A DNA stretch of 64,000 bases from BOKV01 sp049289295 (GCA_049289295.1 JBATLL010000041.1:310001-374000), one strand, 5' to 3'; positions 44,357-53,115 are shown, numbered from the stretch's first letter. Notes: a model not told the origin generated them from the sequence alone. Program-made: numbers and translations.

Positions 44357-46258
44357 CTACTTCATGATGCGCATATCGGAGATTTGACTGGCGATTGAAG
44401 CCATCGCATCCTCAATTTCGGCACCGTTGACGTCGTAGTAGTAGTTGCCTGCCGTAAGAACCGGTTTACCATCAATGATGCCACTTCCCGAGCAGGTCTC
44501 CAGCATCTGCTTGACCGACGAGCCGTTCGGCACATCAAAGGCGATGGTGAAAACGGTGACGCCATCGGCCTTTGCATTGTTGCAGGTCTGAACCGTATGG
44601 GCGTTCATCTTCTTCTCATACGTGTTCAGGCTTGTGTTCTGGTAGGGCGTGCCGGCGAGGTCGGAATTGGTCAGCCCGTCCTCGATGCGATCATGCTTGG
44701 CATAGCCCCAGGCTGCATACGAACTTCCATTCGGGTTGCTGCTTGTGCCGTAGGTGTTGTTACCGTCGGTCAGCACTATCATGTATTTGCGGTTTTCCGC
44801 GTCGCCTACTTCACGCCCACCGGTAAACGGCTCCTGCGGGGAGAGTGCGCGCCAACCCCAGGCCACACCTTCTTGGATGTTGGTGTTGCCGCTGGGCTGC
44901 ATCGCGTTGACCGCGTTCAGCGCATTCTGCTTGTCGGTGGTCAGTGGTGTGATCGGCGAGGTCGTGCAGCTGTAGTTCGGGCCGAAGCTTGAACCCAGTG
45001 ACGGAATCTGATTGTCGAGATCAGCTGCCTGGTAGCGCCAGATCCAGTTCTGGCGGCTGTTCTGGCCGTTGGCCACACCGATCACGGTGTTTGTTCCAGA
45101 ACCGGTATGGCCAGGGTTCTGGCTTTCTGTCGTCCAGACAACCGTGGATGCGCCGGTCTGCTTGCGCCAGTCGGCGCGGTCAGTCCAGGACGAGGTCTTG
45201 CCCAGGTAATCGTTGCTGTAGGAATAATAGTCGTTGCTGGACGAGCCACCGGTACTCGTGACTTTCTTCTTGCCAGGTTCAGAGGGGGCGAACATCGGCA
45301 CGAAGAACTTTGCGCGGTCGTCTGCGCTGGCGGTCTGGCTCGTTGCCGGGATACCGTCCTGCGAATTGTTGAAGGCAACAGTGTCCTGCGTATTGTGGGG
45401 CCATGGACGCATTTCCACGCATCCTGCCCAGTTCGTGTTGAGGACATTGTAGATGTCGAAACGGCTCTTGGCTGTCCACACACCAGCGATGCGCTCTTCA
45501 AAGGCCGCGCCATTCCACCGCTTCGAGTTCGGTGTGTAATAGGTGTTGTACCAGTCAAGATTTTCGTGGTGCATAGGCGAAAGGCCACGCGTGTCCATCC
45601 AGTTCATGCCGGCATTGCCTGAGCCGATGTTCACCGACGCAGCGAATGGAACAAGGGCGAACTTTGCCGGATCCGGCTTGTTGGAGAAGCTGGACGCCGA
45701 ATGGACCGTCTCGATCATCTGCGTCGCTGTCTGCTTGGCCAGTGTCATGCGCCCGTTGGAGCCCATGGACCCGGAATTGTCGATCACAAGCGCGACTTCA
45801 ACCGTCATGTTGCCCATGGCGACTTCAGAACTGATGCCGAGCGTGAACTGGTCATGGCCGACAATCTGGGCAATGAAGGAATTGTACTCCAGGTTGGCAT
45901 TCATGAACAAAGTCTTCTGATTGGCCGTGTTGCCCTGATCGTCCGTCACTTCGGTCGTCTTGACTTCCACCTCCAGTTCCACGCGCGATGCTTCGATCGA
46001 GCTTGGCAGGTTTGCCTCGAAGAAATCACGGGCATAAGCTTCAAGAGCCTCTCCGCTGGTGCCTGTTGCCAGTTCCTTGGCGGTGGCAAGCGCAGCAGCG
46101 TCCAGGCTCTGCTGAATGTGCGAGCGTTCCTGCTGCATGTTCGAATAGTCAACCGCAAGGCTTGCGGCGCCCAGGATCGGAAAGGCGGTTATCGCGAAAA
46201 TGATCGCGAAATTTCCCGACTCGTTCTTGAGCAGTGATTTGAGTTTCCTGAGTGACAT
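44357..46258 (-). CDS. TadG-like pilus protein with von Willebrand A domain (paralogue 2)
   Basis: 633 residues from ATG 46258, which has GGAAAAG upstream. The same plan as paralogue 1: NESGNFAIIFAITAFPILG, RSHIQQSLDAAALATAKELA, VALVIDNSGSMGS with MIDAS, MIVLTDGNNTYGT, and a nearly identical end (SIASQISDMRIM). The central part (45040-45290) differs strongly, being Ser/Thr/Asn/Gly-rich where paralogue 1 is Tyr-rich. It lies upstream of paralogue 1 on the same strand with 181 nt between, so the two may be transcribed together or separately. Confidence 0.82.
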   Translation of the reverse strand: MSLRKLKSLLKNESGNFAIIFAITAFPILGAASLAVDYSNMQQERSHIQQSLDAAALATAKELATGTSGEALEAYARDFFEANLPSSIEASRVELEVEVKTTEVTDDQGNTANQKTLFMNANLEYNSFIAQIVGHDQFTLGISSEVAMGNMTVEVALVIDNSGSMGSNGRMTLAKQTATQMIETVHSASSFSNKPDPAKFALVPFAASVNIGSGNAGMNWMDTRGLSPMHHENLDWYNTYYTPNSKRWNGAAFEERIAGVWTAKSRFDIYNVLNTNWAGCVEMRPWPHNTQDTVAFNNSQDGIPATSQTASADDRAKFFVPMFAPSEPGKKKVTSTGGSSSNDYYSYSNDYLGKTSSWTDRADWRKQTGASTVVWTTESQNPGHTGSGTNTVIGVANGQNSRQNWIWRYQAADLDNQIPSLGSSFGPNYSCTTSPITPLTTDKQNALNAVNAMQPSGNTNIQEGVAWGWRALSPQEPFTGGREVGDAENRKYMIVLTDGNNTYGTSSNPNGSSYAAWGYAKHDRIEDGLTNSDLAGTPYQNTSLNTYEKKMNAHTVQTCNNAKADGVTVFTIAFDVPNGSSVKQMLETCSGSGIIDGKPVLTAGNYYYDVNGAEIEDAMASIASQISDMRIMK

Positions 46259-46341
46259 GGCTTTTCCGTTGCAAATTGCATTTCCCTCGATGCCACAACA
46301 TACTCTTGCCCTATTACTTGCGATTTGCCGGAATTCGTAAA

Positions 46342-46369
46342 AATTTAGCCGACTCAAAGAATGTTCCAA
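46342..46369 (-). promoter_or_regulatory. putative promoter of the tadG-like pair
   Basis: Read on the minus strand, TTGGAA (46369-46364) and TAAATT (46347-46342) are 16 nt apart in an AT-rich stretch, about 85 nt upstream of the start at 46258. The rest of 46370-46580 is AT-rich without a convincing gene. Confidence 0.4.
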
Positions 46370-46584
46370 TAGCGGCACATCATTTTTGCGCACTTCATTT
46401 TAAAGTATTGGTTTTATTATGTAATTATCGTTTTCTGAGGCTTTTCATTGCGCCGCTCATTTTGCGACATTTCGTTAAAAACGACAGGTCTGCGACGGCA
46501 ATATCACGCGACAGTCAGGCGATTTTACCGAAATTCGAGGGGGAAAGCAGGCATTGAAGAGCTCAGCGCAGGTCGCGGAGCGGC

Positions 46585-46621
46585 AAAAAAAAACGGTCAA
46601 GGTCTGCAGGACCTTGACCGT
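46585..46621 (-). terminator. strong terminator of the polysaccharide-secretion operon
   Basis: A perfect 12-bp stem: ACGGTCAAGGTC (46593-46604) with GACCTTGACCGT (46610-46621), loop TGCAG. On the minus strand a run of nine T follows (46593-46585). It ends the transcript of the genes at 46683-50795. Confidence 0.9.
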
Positions 46622-46682
46622 TGGAACCAAAGCGAAGGGTTTCTGTTTGGGACGCTGATACCCTTGCCGGTTCGAATTCTCG

Positions 46683-47954
46683 CTAGTTTGCCAGCGCTCC
46701 CAGGCGCCGGACATTGTCTTCCATCTGGGCTATTGCGGCATCCACACCCGCAAGTTCTGCGCCCAGGGCTATGGCTTCCATCCTTGCGGCAAGGGCAGTT
46801 GCCATCAGATCGGCATTGTCTGATGCGGCTAGATCTCCAGCCGTCCTGAGTGCAGATTTCCTGGAGGCTGCGAGCTGACTGCGCGCCGAGCGCATGCCGT
46901 GCAGTGCCTTTTGTGTCGAGGCCTGTGTATAGGCTGTCCGCCACACCGGTCCGCCAAGTTCCTGGTGCAGCGCCGCGTTACGCGCGACAAGAGCCGCATC
47001 TTCGTAGGCTTCGCGACGTGACGACAGGGCACCGAGACGAATTCCGAACTTCACCTTGGCATAGGTTGACTCGCTGGCCGGTTCACCGAGCAGGGAATCG
47101 GCATCCTGGGCGCGATAACCAGCTTCCAGATTGAGTGAAAGGGAATCGAGCGTGCGGATATCGCGGTCGATGGTCTGCAATTCCTCTTCGGCTTCCACAA
47201 GCCGACGGTTCTGGCCTGTCAGTTCCGTACCCTCAATGGCAGGGAAATCCCGGCGTCGATCGACCTCGGCCCTGGCCTTTTCCATGTCGGCCCGCGCTGA
47301 CGATGCTGCGCGGCGGATCGATTCAGCCTGCTGGGCCGTGATCGAGCCATTGGCAACGAGCCCGCCTGCTTGCGCTGATATGCTGTTTATCTCTCCCAAT
47401 CGACCTTCCAGGAAGGTAAGGCGGGCATTTGCGCTGGCAAGCACGACGGCCTCATCGGCGAGTTGCATGGACGCAGCAATGATTTTCGATGCCGAATGCT
47501 GCTTGCACTTGGCATCGCCGGATCGGCGCACCAGCTTGGCCTTGTGAAAATCAAGCAGGTTCACGCCGATGTTGAGCGAGTAGTTGCCCGAATCATCGGT
47601 AGAGCCGGAAAGGGTTGGCGATGCGATGATCTCGGCTTCCGCGTTGGCGTTGTTGACAAGGTAGTCGCACCAGGCTTCCCGCCTCGCATCATTCGTGCTT
47701 TCGACGCCGGGGAGGTACGCCTGCGACGTCGAAACTGCGGTGGTTTCCGTGCTGCGCAATGCTGCTTCCTGTGTCTCGCCAGAAGCCTGAACCAAAGTCT
47801 GGTTCGGGGTCTGAGCCTTGACCGAAGTGCTGCCAGCGGGAATTCCGCCCGTGATGGTGCTGCTGCATCCTGCCAGAGCCAGCAGGCTGACCGAAAGCAG
47901 GGCTGCGCGCATTCGGGCGCCGGTCGTCTCAGAAGAAGAGCGGACGGGATGCAT
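46683..47954 (-). CDS. lipoprotein with TolC/OMF-like coiled-coil organisation
   Basis: 423 residues. The signal peptide ends in a lipobox (LLSVSLLALAGC, Cys30), so the mature protein is lipid-anchored. Two beta-like segments, YSLNIGVNLLDFHKAK and YAKVKFGIRLGALSSRREAY, each lead into long charged helices, as in the duplicated halves of TolC-type outer-membrane factors. No exact family was recognised. Start ATG 47954 has AAGGAG 7 nt before it, although ATG 47912 would give a more compact signal. It overlaps the membrane-fusion gene upstream by 26 nt. Likely the outer-membrane part of the polysaccharide exporter; moderate certainty. Confidence 0.55.
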   Translation of the reverse strand: MHPVRSSSETTGARMRAALLSVSLLALAGCSSTITGGIPAGSTSVKAQTPNQTLVQASGETQEAALRSTETTAVSTSQAYLPGVESTNDARREAWCDYLVNNANAEAEIIASPTLSGSTDDSGNYSLNIGVNLLDFHKAKLVRRSGDAKCKQHSASKIIAASMQLADEAVVLASANARLTFLEGRLGEINSISAQAGGLVANGSITAQQAESIRRAASSARADMEKARAEVDRRRDFPAIEGTELTGQNRRLVEAEEELQTIDRDIRTLDSLSLNLEAGYRAQDADSLLGEPASESTYAKVKFGIRLGALSSRREAYEDAALVARNAALHQELGGPVWRTAYTQASTQKALHGMRSARSQLAASRKSALRTAGDLAASDNADLMATALAARMEAIALGAELAGVDAAIAQMEDNVRRLGALAN

Positions 47955-49575
47955 GGAGCAACTCCTTCAATCCAGATTGCTGATCTTTCAGCTTTGCTTC
48001 CACGAACTGGCCGCGCATGGGCTTGCCGAAGAAAGGGTGTGTGGTCGAGAATTCGCCAGGAATTACCGAACCGATCTTGCCGACATTGCTGCACCAGAAG
48101 ATGGCGAAGCCGCAGGCATAGAGAGGCTCTTCGCCAGTGTAGGAATTCAGATTGTCGTAGGGCACGAACAACACGGTGACCGGGTTTTCGACCGCACGGA
48201 TCAACGGCGTGCCTTCAAGCGCACCAATACCGGCATTGAGGACGCGCAGACTGTCCTTCAGCGGCCCGAGCTGCTCGTTGGCAATCGCGAGTTCCGATCG
48301 GGCCTGTGAGAGGACCTGCGTTGCTTCCATGACCTGGTTCGAAAGCGGGACCAGTTCGGTTGGGCCACCGGAAATCTCGGTCATCTGGCCGCCTTCAAGC
48401 TGAATGTCCAGGTTACGAAGGAAACCGACGATCTCGTTCGTATGGTCGAGTTCGCTCTGCTTTTCGCGAATTTCGGTTTCCAGCATGCGTGCCTGGCGCT
48501 GTACCTGTACAAGGCTGAGCAGGGCTCCGTCATAGGCGGAACGTGTAATGACACGCCGCTTGAAATCGCGCTTGAGGGCCTCGATCTGGGCCTGCTGCTG
48601 TTTGTGGGAACCCATGCCCGAAAGAATTTCGCGCAGCGCCGGGACTTCGACCTGCAGTTCCTCGTTGCGCTGCCTGCGGCTTGCGATTTCCTGCTTGACC
48701 GTGCCCTTGACGAGGGCGGCAAGCGTTTCGCCGCGCTGGATGGACTGAAGTGCCTTGGCGGCGCTGTGCGTCGCGTCGGAAATCTGCTGGCTGACGAGGT
48801 TTCGTTTGACGTGAAGTTCGTCGAGGTCGCGCTGGGCCTTCATGACCATTTCATGGCCGTTCGCCAATTGCAGCGGTGTCGACCATCCCGAATTGGTCAG
48901 GAAGAACGCGATCATTATGCCATAGGAAACAAATGCCACGAAAAGGCTGGCTAGGATGACGAGCGCCACATTCTTGTAGAGCATCGACAAGATGGCAGTC
49001 GAATTTGGCACGGCAGCCAAGATTGTGCGGAGCCGGGACAGAGGGTCTGTTGCCGCGTCATTGTCGTGAACGGAGACGGCTTCGCTGGTCTTGCCTGTTT
49101 GCTCCGCGTCAGTAGTCCCTGGGGCGGGCATGTCGGTAGCGCGCCGCTCAGGTATGACACCGGTCGGTGTCAGGTTCTGGCGGCGTTGGTCGACGACTGC
49201 AACACCAAGGCTCCTGGCGATGTCGGCGGCATTGTAGGGCGGGCAGAATACGGCGCCGACCTTTGGAATGGAGGCAATCACGTCACTGCTTTCGGGGCCG
49301 GCCAGCACTATGATGTTGGATACGGTCGAAAGGCGTGCGATCTGCGGGATCATCAAGGTGAGCGTGCCGTCCTGGCGATTGTCGACAAGCACATGATCGA
49401 ATGAACCCTGCTCGAGTGAAGCAAGGGCATCCTGCGGTGAGGATGCGTGCGTCACAGCCATATCCGCCTGCATGCGCACGAGGGCACCGGCCAGCGCCTG
49501 GGAGCGATTGCCGACAACCAGCACGCGTGCCGGCATCTTCACCTCGACTGGCATGTTACCGGTAATCGCGTTCAT
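47929..49575 (-). CDS. inner-membrane protein with receiver-like domain, coiled coil and HlyD/Alg44-like periplasmic part
   Basis: 548 residues. Residues 16-125 resemble a response-regulator receiver: RVLVVGNRSQALAGAL, HVLVDNRQDG with Asp65 at the phospho-acceptor place, then NIIVLAG. The usual acidic pair after strand 1 is missing. One membrane helix (about 203-226) leads to long coiled coils (240-440), then a beta-rich end (PVTVLFVPYDN, MRGQFVEAKL) like membrane-fusion proteins. Alg44 of alginate synthesis joins a PilZ domain to the same kind of periplasmic part, so this may be a regulatory co-subunit of the adjacent synthase. Start overlaps the GT stop (ATGA). Confidence 0.62.
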   Translation of the reverse strand: MNAITGNMPVEVKMPARVLVVGNRSQALAGALVRMQADMAVTHASSPQDALASLEQGSFDHVLVDNRQDGTLTLMIPQIARLSTVSNIIVLAGPESSDVIASIPKVGAVFCPPYNAADIARSLGVAVVDQRRQNLTPTGVIPERRATDMPAPGTTDAEQTGKTSEAVSVHDNDAATDPLSRLRTILAAVPNSTAILSMLYKNVALVILASLFVAFVSYGIMIAFFLTNSGWSTPLQLANGHEMVMKAQRDLDELHVKRNLVSQQISDATHSAAKALQSIQRGETLAALVKGTVKQEIASRRQRNEELQVEVPALREILSGMGSHKQQQAQIEALKRDFKRRVITRSAYDGALLSLVQVQRQARMLETEIREKQSELDHTNEIVGFLRNLDIQLEGGQMTEISGGPTELVPLSNQVMEATQVLSQARSELAIANEQLGPLKDSLRVLNAGIGALEGTPLIRAVENPVTVLFVPYDNLNSYTGEEPLYACGFAIFWCSNVGKIGSVIPGEFSTTHPFFGKPMRGQFVEAKLKDQQSGLKELLHASRPLFF

Positions 49576-50795
49576 GGCAGCGCGACCTCCGGCTCAGGCT
49601 TCTTCTTGCCGCCCCTGGTTTCCCAGGATGTCGTTGCAAGCGTTGCCAGTCCAAGCGGTGTCATGGTGAGGTAGAGCACAGGAAACACGAAGGCCATGGC
49701 CATGAACCAGACGCCGTCCGTGCGCGCCATTTCCGGCAGCTTGTGCTTGTTCATTTCGTAGGCGATGCCGAAGACGCTGGCGAGAAGGCCATGCAGCATC
49801 ATCGGGATCATGAATCCGAGCCGGGTGAATTCGGCAAACAGCACCAGCGGGTAGAACATCAGCAGCATGCCCATGGAAACATAGTGGACCAGGACATACG
49901 GGTCGAAGCGGTCGAGGTGCGGAATGGCGGTGATGAGGTCGATCAGGTTCGACCTGCGCCAGCGCAGCTGTTGCGAAAAATAGTTCGACAGCGTGGCCGG
50001 TGCCTTGGTGAAGCAGTGCGCTTCGAAGGTGAGGCGCGTCTTGTAACCGCGTTCCACCAGCTTGCGGGTGAGATAGCGGTCTTCGCCATACTTTACTTCC
50101 TCGCCGAGGAACCGGCGATCCGCCACGTCCTCGTCAACGGCAAGCAGGGCTTCGCGCTTGTAAAGCGTCAGGCAGCCCGAAAGGCACATGACATGGCTGA
50201 ACGTGTTCTCGACGTTCTTGAGGAACTGGTAGCCGACCCAGTACTTCACCGCCTGCATCTTGGTGAGCCAGTTCTGGTGCGCATTGGATACAAACACGCA
50301 TCCACCGACCGCATCGACATTGGCAGAGATGAGATGGCGGACAAGAAGGCGCAGGGCCTTCTTGTCGACGATCACATCTGAATCGACAGACAGGACGAGT
50401 TCGCTGGTGATCTGCTGGACTGCATTCTTTATGCCCAGACGCTTGCCCATGTTGCGTGCATTGCGGATCACGCGCATCCAGGGCCAGGTCCGGTTCACAC
50501 ACAGCAGGTGCTCATATGTGTCGTCCGTCGAGCGATCGTCGACAAAGACGATTTCAAGCTTGTCTGACGGGTATTCGAGTTCGGAAAAGGAGCGGGCGGT
50601 CGCAATGACATGATCGCCTTCATTATAAACAGGCACGACGATCGTTACCCTTGGCCAGGCAAGCGGATCTGTCCCGAATCCGGCCTTCGTGCGCGGATCG
50701 AGCATCCGTGCAATCGTGCCGAACAGGTACCTGTTCACAAATATGATAAGCACCAAAATGGCAAACAGCCACTCGGCGCTGGCCAACCCAATCAT
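49572..50795 (-). CDS. processive family 2 glycosyltransferase (polysaccharide synthase)
   Basis: 407 residues. The N-terminal helix is followed by the GT2 core: VTIVVPVYNEGDHVIAT, VFVDDRSTDD, the DxD-type LSVDSDVIVD, the acceptor/catalytic GEEVKYGEDRYLT and the processivity motif QQLRWRRSN. Several C-terminal membrane helices follow. This is the plan of hyaluronan, chitin and NodC-type synthases that polymerise and push the chain through the membrane. The polymer is not known; the nucleotide-sugar dehydrogenase nearby suggests uronic-acid residues. It is the first gene of its operon. Confidence 0.88.
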   Translation of the reverse strand: MIGLASAEWLFAILVLIIFVNRYLFGTIARMLDPRTKAGFGTDPLAWPRVTIVVPVYNEGDHVIATARSFSELEYPSDKLEIVFVDDRSTDDTYEHLLCVNRTWPWMRVIRNARNMGKRLGIKNAVQQITSELVLSVDSDVIVDKKALRLLVRHLISANVDAVGGCVFVSNAHQNWLTKMQAVKYWVGYQFLKNVENTFSHVMCLSGCLTLYKREALLAVDEDVADRRFLGEEVKYGEDRYLTRKLVERGYKTRLTFEAHCFTKAPATLSNYFSQQLRWRRSNLIDLITAIPHLDRFDPYVLVHYVSMGMLLMFYPLVLFAEFTRLGFMIPMMLHGLLASVFGIAYEMNKHKLPEMARTDGVWFMAMAFVFPVLYLTMTPLGLATLATTSWETRGGKKKPEPEVALP

Positions 50796-50823
50796 GCAAC
50801 TTATCTTTCTTTTTCTTGCATGA
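50792..50823 (-). promoter_or_regulatory. inverted repeat spanning the start codon of the polysaccharide synthase
   Basis: TCATGCAA (50792-50799) and TTGCATGA (50816-50823) are perfect 8-bp arms 16 nt apart. On the mRNA the hairpin would enclose the purine-rich ribosome-binding region and pair the ATG (50795-50793). It could be a translation switch or a protein operator. Confidence 0.45.
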
Positions 50824-51075
50824 CTGATAGCGGTCTTCCGTTATCAGCGTCCCTGAGATGACCATACTAGTGAGCTGTTAAATCCGGCCTAAGCAGAGTG
50901 GTTTACGGAATCTTCCCGCGATGCCTCAAATGCACCGCGAGTGTTGGGTGAGATTTAACCAAATGGAAACAATGGCTTGAACGGTCGGCAATGGTAATTC
51001 ATTGTTCATTGCCCGAAGGCTAGGGTGCCCCTGCAATCCGCATCAAGCGGTAATAAGAAGATGCAGGGGATAGGA

Positions 51076-52437
51076 ATGAATTTCTCTTCAGGGGGCCTGG
51101 GCGCGGTGCGCCTGGTAGGGGATGCGGACCTAAAGGCAGCATTGCCGGAAGCAGCAACTGCGGTCGTAGGCGTGGTTGGGCTGGGCTATGTGGGTCTTCC
51201 GCTGGCAGCAGGCTTTTGCGAAAGCGCAAGAACCATCTGCTTTGACATTGACGCGACCAAGGTTGCGCAATTGGCAGCAGGTCATGACAGCGCAATGCAG
51301 TGCAGCCGTGAGGAACTTGCAAATCCAAATCTTGAATTCACAACAGACGCATCCCAGCTCGGCGAAGCTGATGTACTGATCGTCTGTGTGCCGACACCTG
51401 TGATGCATGGCAACCGTCCGGATTACCGGCCGGTGATCTCCGCCAGCCGCATGATCGGCCAGAACATGAAGCGCGGCGCGGTCGTGATCTTCGAGAGCAC
51501 GGTTGATCCTGGAACCACGGAAAACCGTTGCCTGCCCATACTGGAAGAACAATCGGGAATGCGGGAAGGGTCCGAATTCCACATCGGCTACTCGCCCGAG
51601 CGTGTGAGCCCGGGAGAACATGCAAGGCGCGTTGGCGACATCAAGAAGATCGTTGCGGGTCGTTCGCCGGAAGTGACCGACTTCCTCGAGGCGCTCTATG
51701 GACGCGTCGTCAAGGCCGGTCTCTTCAAAGCCAGTTCGATCAAGGTGGCGGAAGCTGCCAAGATCCTCGAGAACACGCAGCGTGACGTCAACATCGCGCT
51801 CATCAACGAAATGATGCAGCTGTTCGATGCGATGGACATCAAGGTAAGCGAAGTCGTCGCTGCAGCGGGTTCCAAATGGAACTTCCATACCTATTTCCCG
51901 GGTTTGGTGGGTGGTCACTGCATCTCTGTCGATCCGTTCTATCTGCTCAATGCGGGCAGGGCGCACGGCCTTTCGATGGAAGTTGTTTCGTCTGCGCGCG
52001 CAGTGAATGACCGCACTGCCTATTTCATTGCCGACAAGGTCCATTCCATGCTGGCGCCCGAGCGGCACGACCTGCAGGGCAAGAAGGTTCTGGTGCTGGG
52101 TCGATCCTTCAAGGACAATTGCCCGGACATCCGGAACTCGAAGTCTTTTGCGGTGATCGATTCACTGTGGAACCGCGGTGCGGATGTCTTCTCGTATGAT
52201 CCCATCGCAGATGACAGCCATTTCGAAGGGGGCCGGGGAGCGGTCATCCTTTCGGAACTTGCTGCGTCAGCCCCGTATGATGCTGTGGTCGTCACGGCTG
52301 CCCACGATGTGTTCAAGCGGGATATCGACATGTTTGCCCTGTCGGCGATCCTGCCGCGCAAGGCGCCGATCATCGATCTGCGCAAACTGTTCGACAATGA
52401 ACTGGCGCGGCTGCATTTCGAATACTGGACGCCGTGA
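51076..52437 (+). CDS. nucleotide-sugar dehydrogenase, UDP-HexNAc/UDP-hexose 6-dehydrogenase (WbpA/TviB/WecC-like)
   Basis: 453 residues. The NAD motif is VVGVVGLGYVGLPLAAGF; the catalytic Cys lies in GLVGGHCISVDPFYLL, the form found in WecC/TviB/WbpA enzymes that oxidise UDP-N-acetylhexosamines rather than the GxGGSCFPKD of UDP-glucose dehydrogenases. The C-terminal domain (VLVLGRSFKDNCPDIRNSKS) is typical. It would supply a hexosaminuronic acid for the divergent synthase. ATG 51076 follows GGGGAT; ATG 51061 is an alternative. A terminator follows at 52477. Confidence 0.87.
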   Translation: MNFSSGGLGAVRLVGDADLKAALPEAATAVVGVVGLGYVGLPLAAGFCESARTICFDIDATKVAQLAAGHDSAMQCSREELANPNLEFTTDASQLGEADVLIVCVPTPVMHGNRPDYRPVISASRMIGQNMKRGAVVIFESTVDPGTTENRCLPILEEQSGMREGSEFHIGYSPERVSPGEHARRVGDIKKIVAGRSPEVTDFLEALYGRVVKAGLFKASSIKVAEAAKILENTQRDVNIALINEMMQLFDAMDIKVSEVVAAAGSKWNFHTYFPGLVGGHCISVDPFYLLNAGRAHGLSMEVVSSARAVNDRTAYFIADKVHSMLAPERHDLQGKKVLVLGRSFKDNCPDIRNSKSFAVIDSLWNRGADVFSYDPIADDSHFEGGRGAVILSELAASAPYDAVVVTAAHDVFKRDIDMFALSAILPRKAPIIDLRKLFDNELARLHFEYWTP

Positions 52438-52476
52438 ATGCTGCCTCACGCTTGCCAGTCCTGGCATGAAATCATG

Positions 52477-52503
52477 GACCCGCCACATTCTGGCGGGTCT
52501 TTT
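52477..52503 (+). terminator. rho-independent terminator after the nucleotide-sugar dehydrogenase
   Basis: GACCCGCCA (52477-52485) pairs with TGGCGGGTC (52491-52499) around CATTC, followed by TTTT. It lies 40 nt after the stop. Confidence 0.88.
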
Positions 52504-53067
52504 CATTTTCGGGGTTAAAGGAAAGGCGAAAAACCGGGCTGCAAGAATCAGAAAGACGCCGGCCGAAGCCAGCGCCTCCCTGTTTTCCCTGGGACATGTG
52601 CCAGGCAATTCAGTCCATCATCCTTGACAGGCAAGCATGACAAGTCTGGATAGCCGACCCATTTCCTTCCGGATTTGGCCGCGTCAAGTCCAGTCTGCAG
52701 CGCGCTTTCAGAAGAAAACTCGCCAAGCATTCCGGCCTCTTGCCAGCCTTGACCTTCGATCTTTCCCACACTTCGGGCAAGCCCTTGGTGCGTTCCGGAT
52801 TTCGGGCATGAACCCACGGATTGACCGCCGTTTGTTCTGTGTCCGGTTGCGTTCACGCGCTACCGTGTGCCATCCGCATCCGGTGCTGCTCCGCCAAATT
52901 GCCGGCTGACGAAGCCGCTACGGCACGGTGCAGGTTTTGATGTTCTTCATGCTTCCGGTTGGCTTTCCGTGGCACCACGAACCCTGCACTCAGATGGTCT
53001 CGCCAATGCCGGACCTTGTCCAGCATGTTTTTTGGACTGCCTGTGGATAGTGTGGAAAAGGCGAATG
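52504..53067. other. 564-nt intergenic stretch without a recognised gene
   Basis: Frames of 90-102 codons exist on both strands, but none has a recognisable domain, a good ribosome-binding site or typical composition. The GC content is similar to the coding parts, so it may hold decayed sequence or an RNA. Nothing further can be supported. Confidence 0.5.
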
Positions 53068-53089
53068 AAAACGGGCGCCGAAGCGCCCG
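53068..53089 (-). terminator. rho-independent terminator after the RTX gene
   Basis: CGGGCGC (53072-53078) pairs with GCGCCCG (53083-53089) around a CGAA (minus: TTCG) tetraloop; on the minus strand TTTT follows at 53071-53068. Confidence 0.85.
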
Positions 53090-53115
53090 CTGAATCTTTT
53101 CGTCCGGATCAGTTA

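Noticed and set aside
46252..46557. 101-codon plus-strand frame in the AT-rich gap upstream of the tadG-like gene
   Set aside because: No ribosome-binding site, composition unlike neighbours, and it overlaps the likely promoter of the minus-strand gene.
52548..52856. 102-codon minus-strand frame with a segment faintly like DUF3341 (GEFSSESAL...GYPDL)
   Set aside because: The likeness is short and lacks the family's conserved Pro/His positions; no start signal or partner genes are present.
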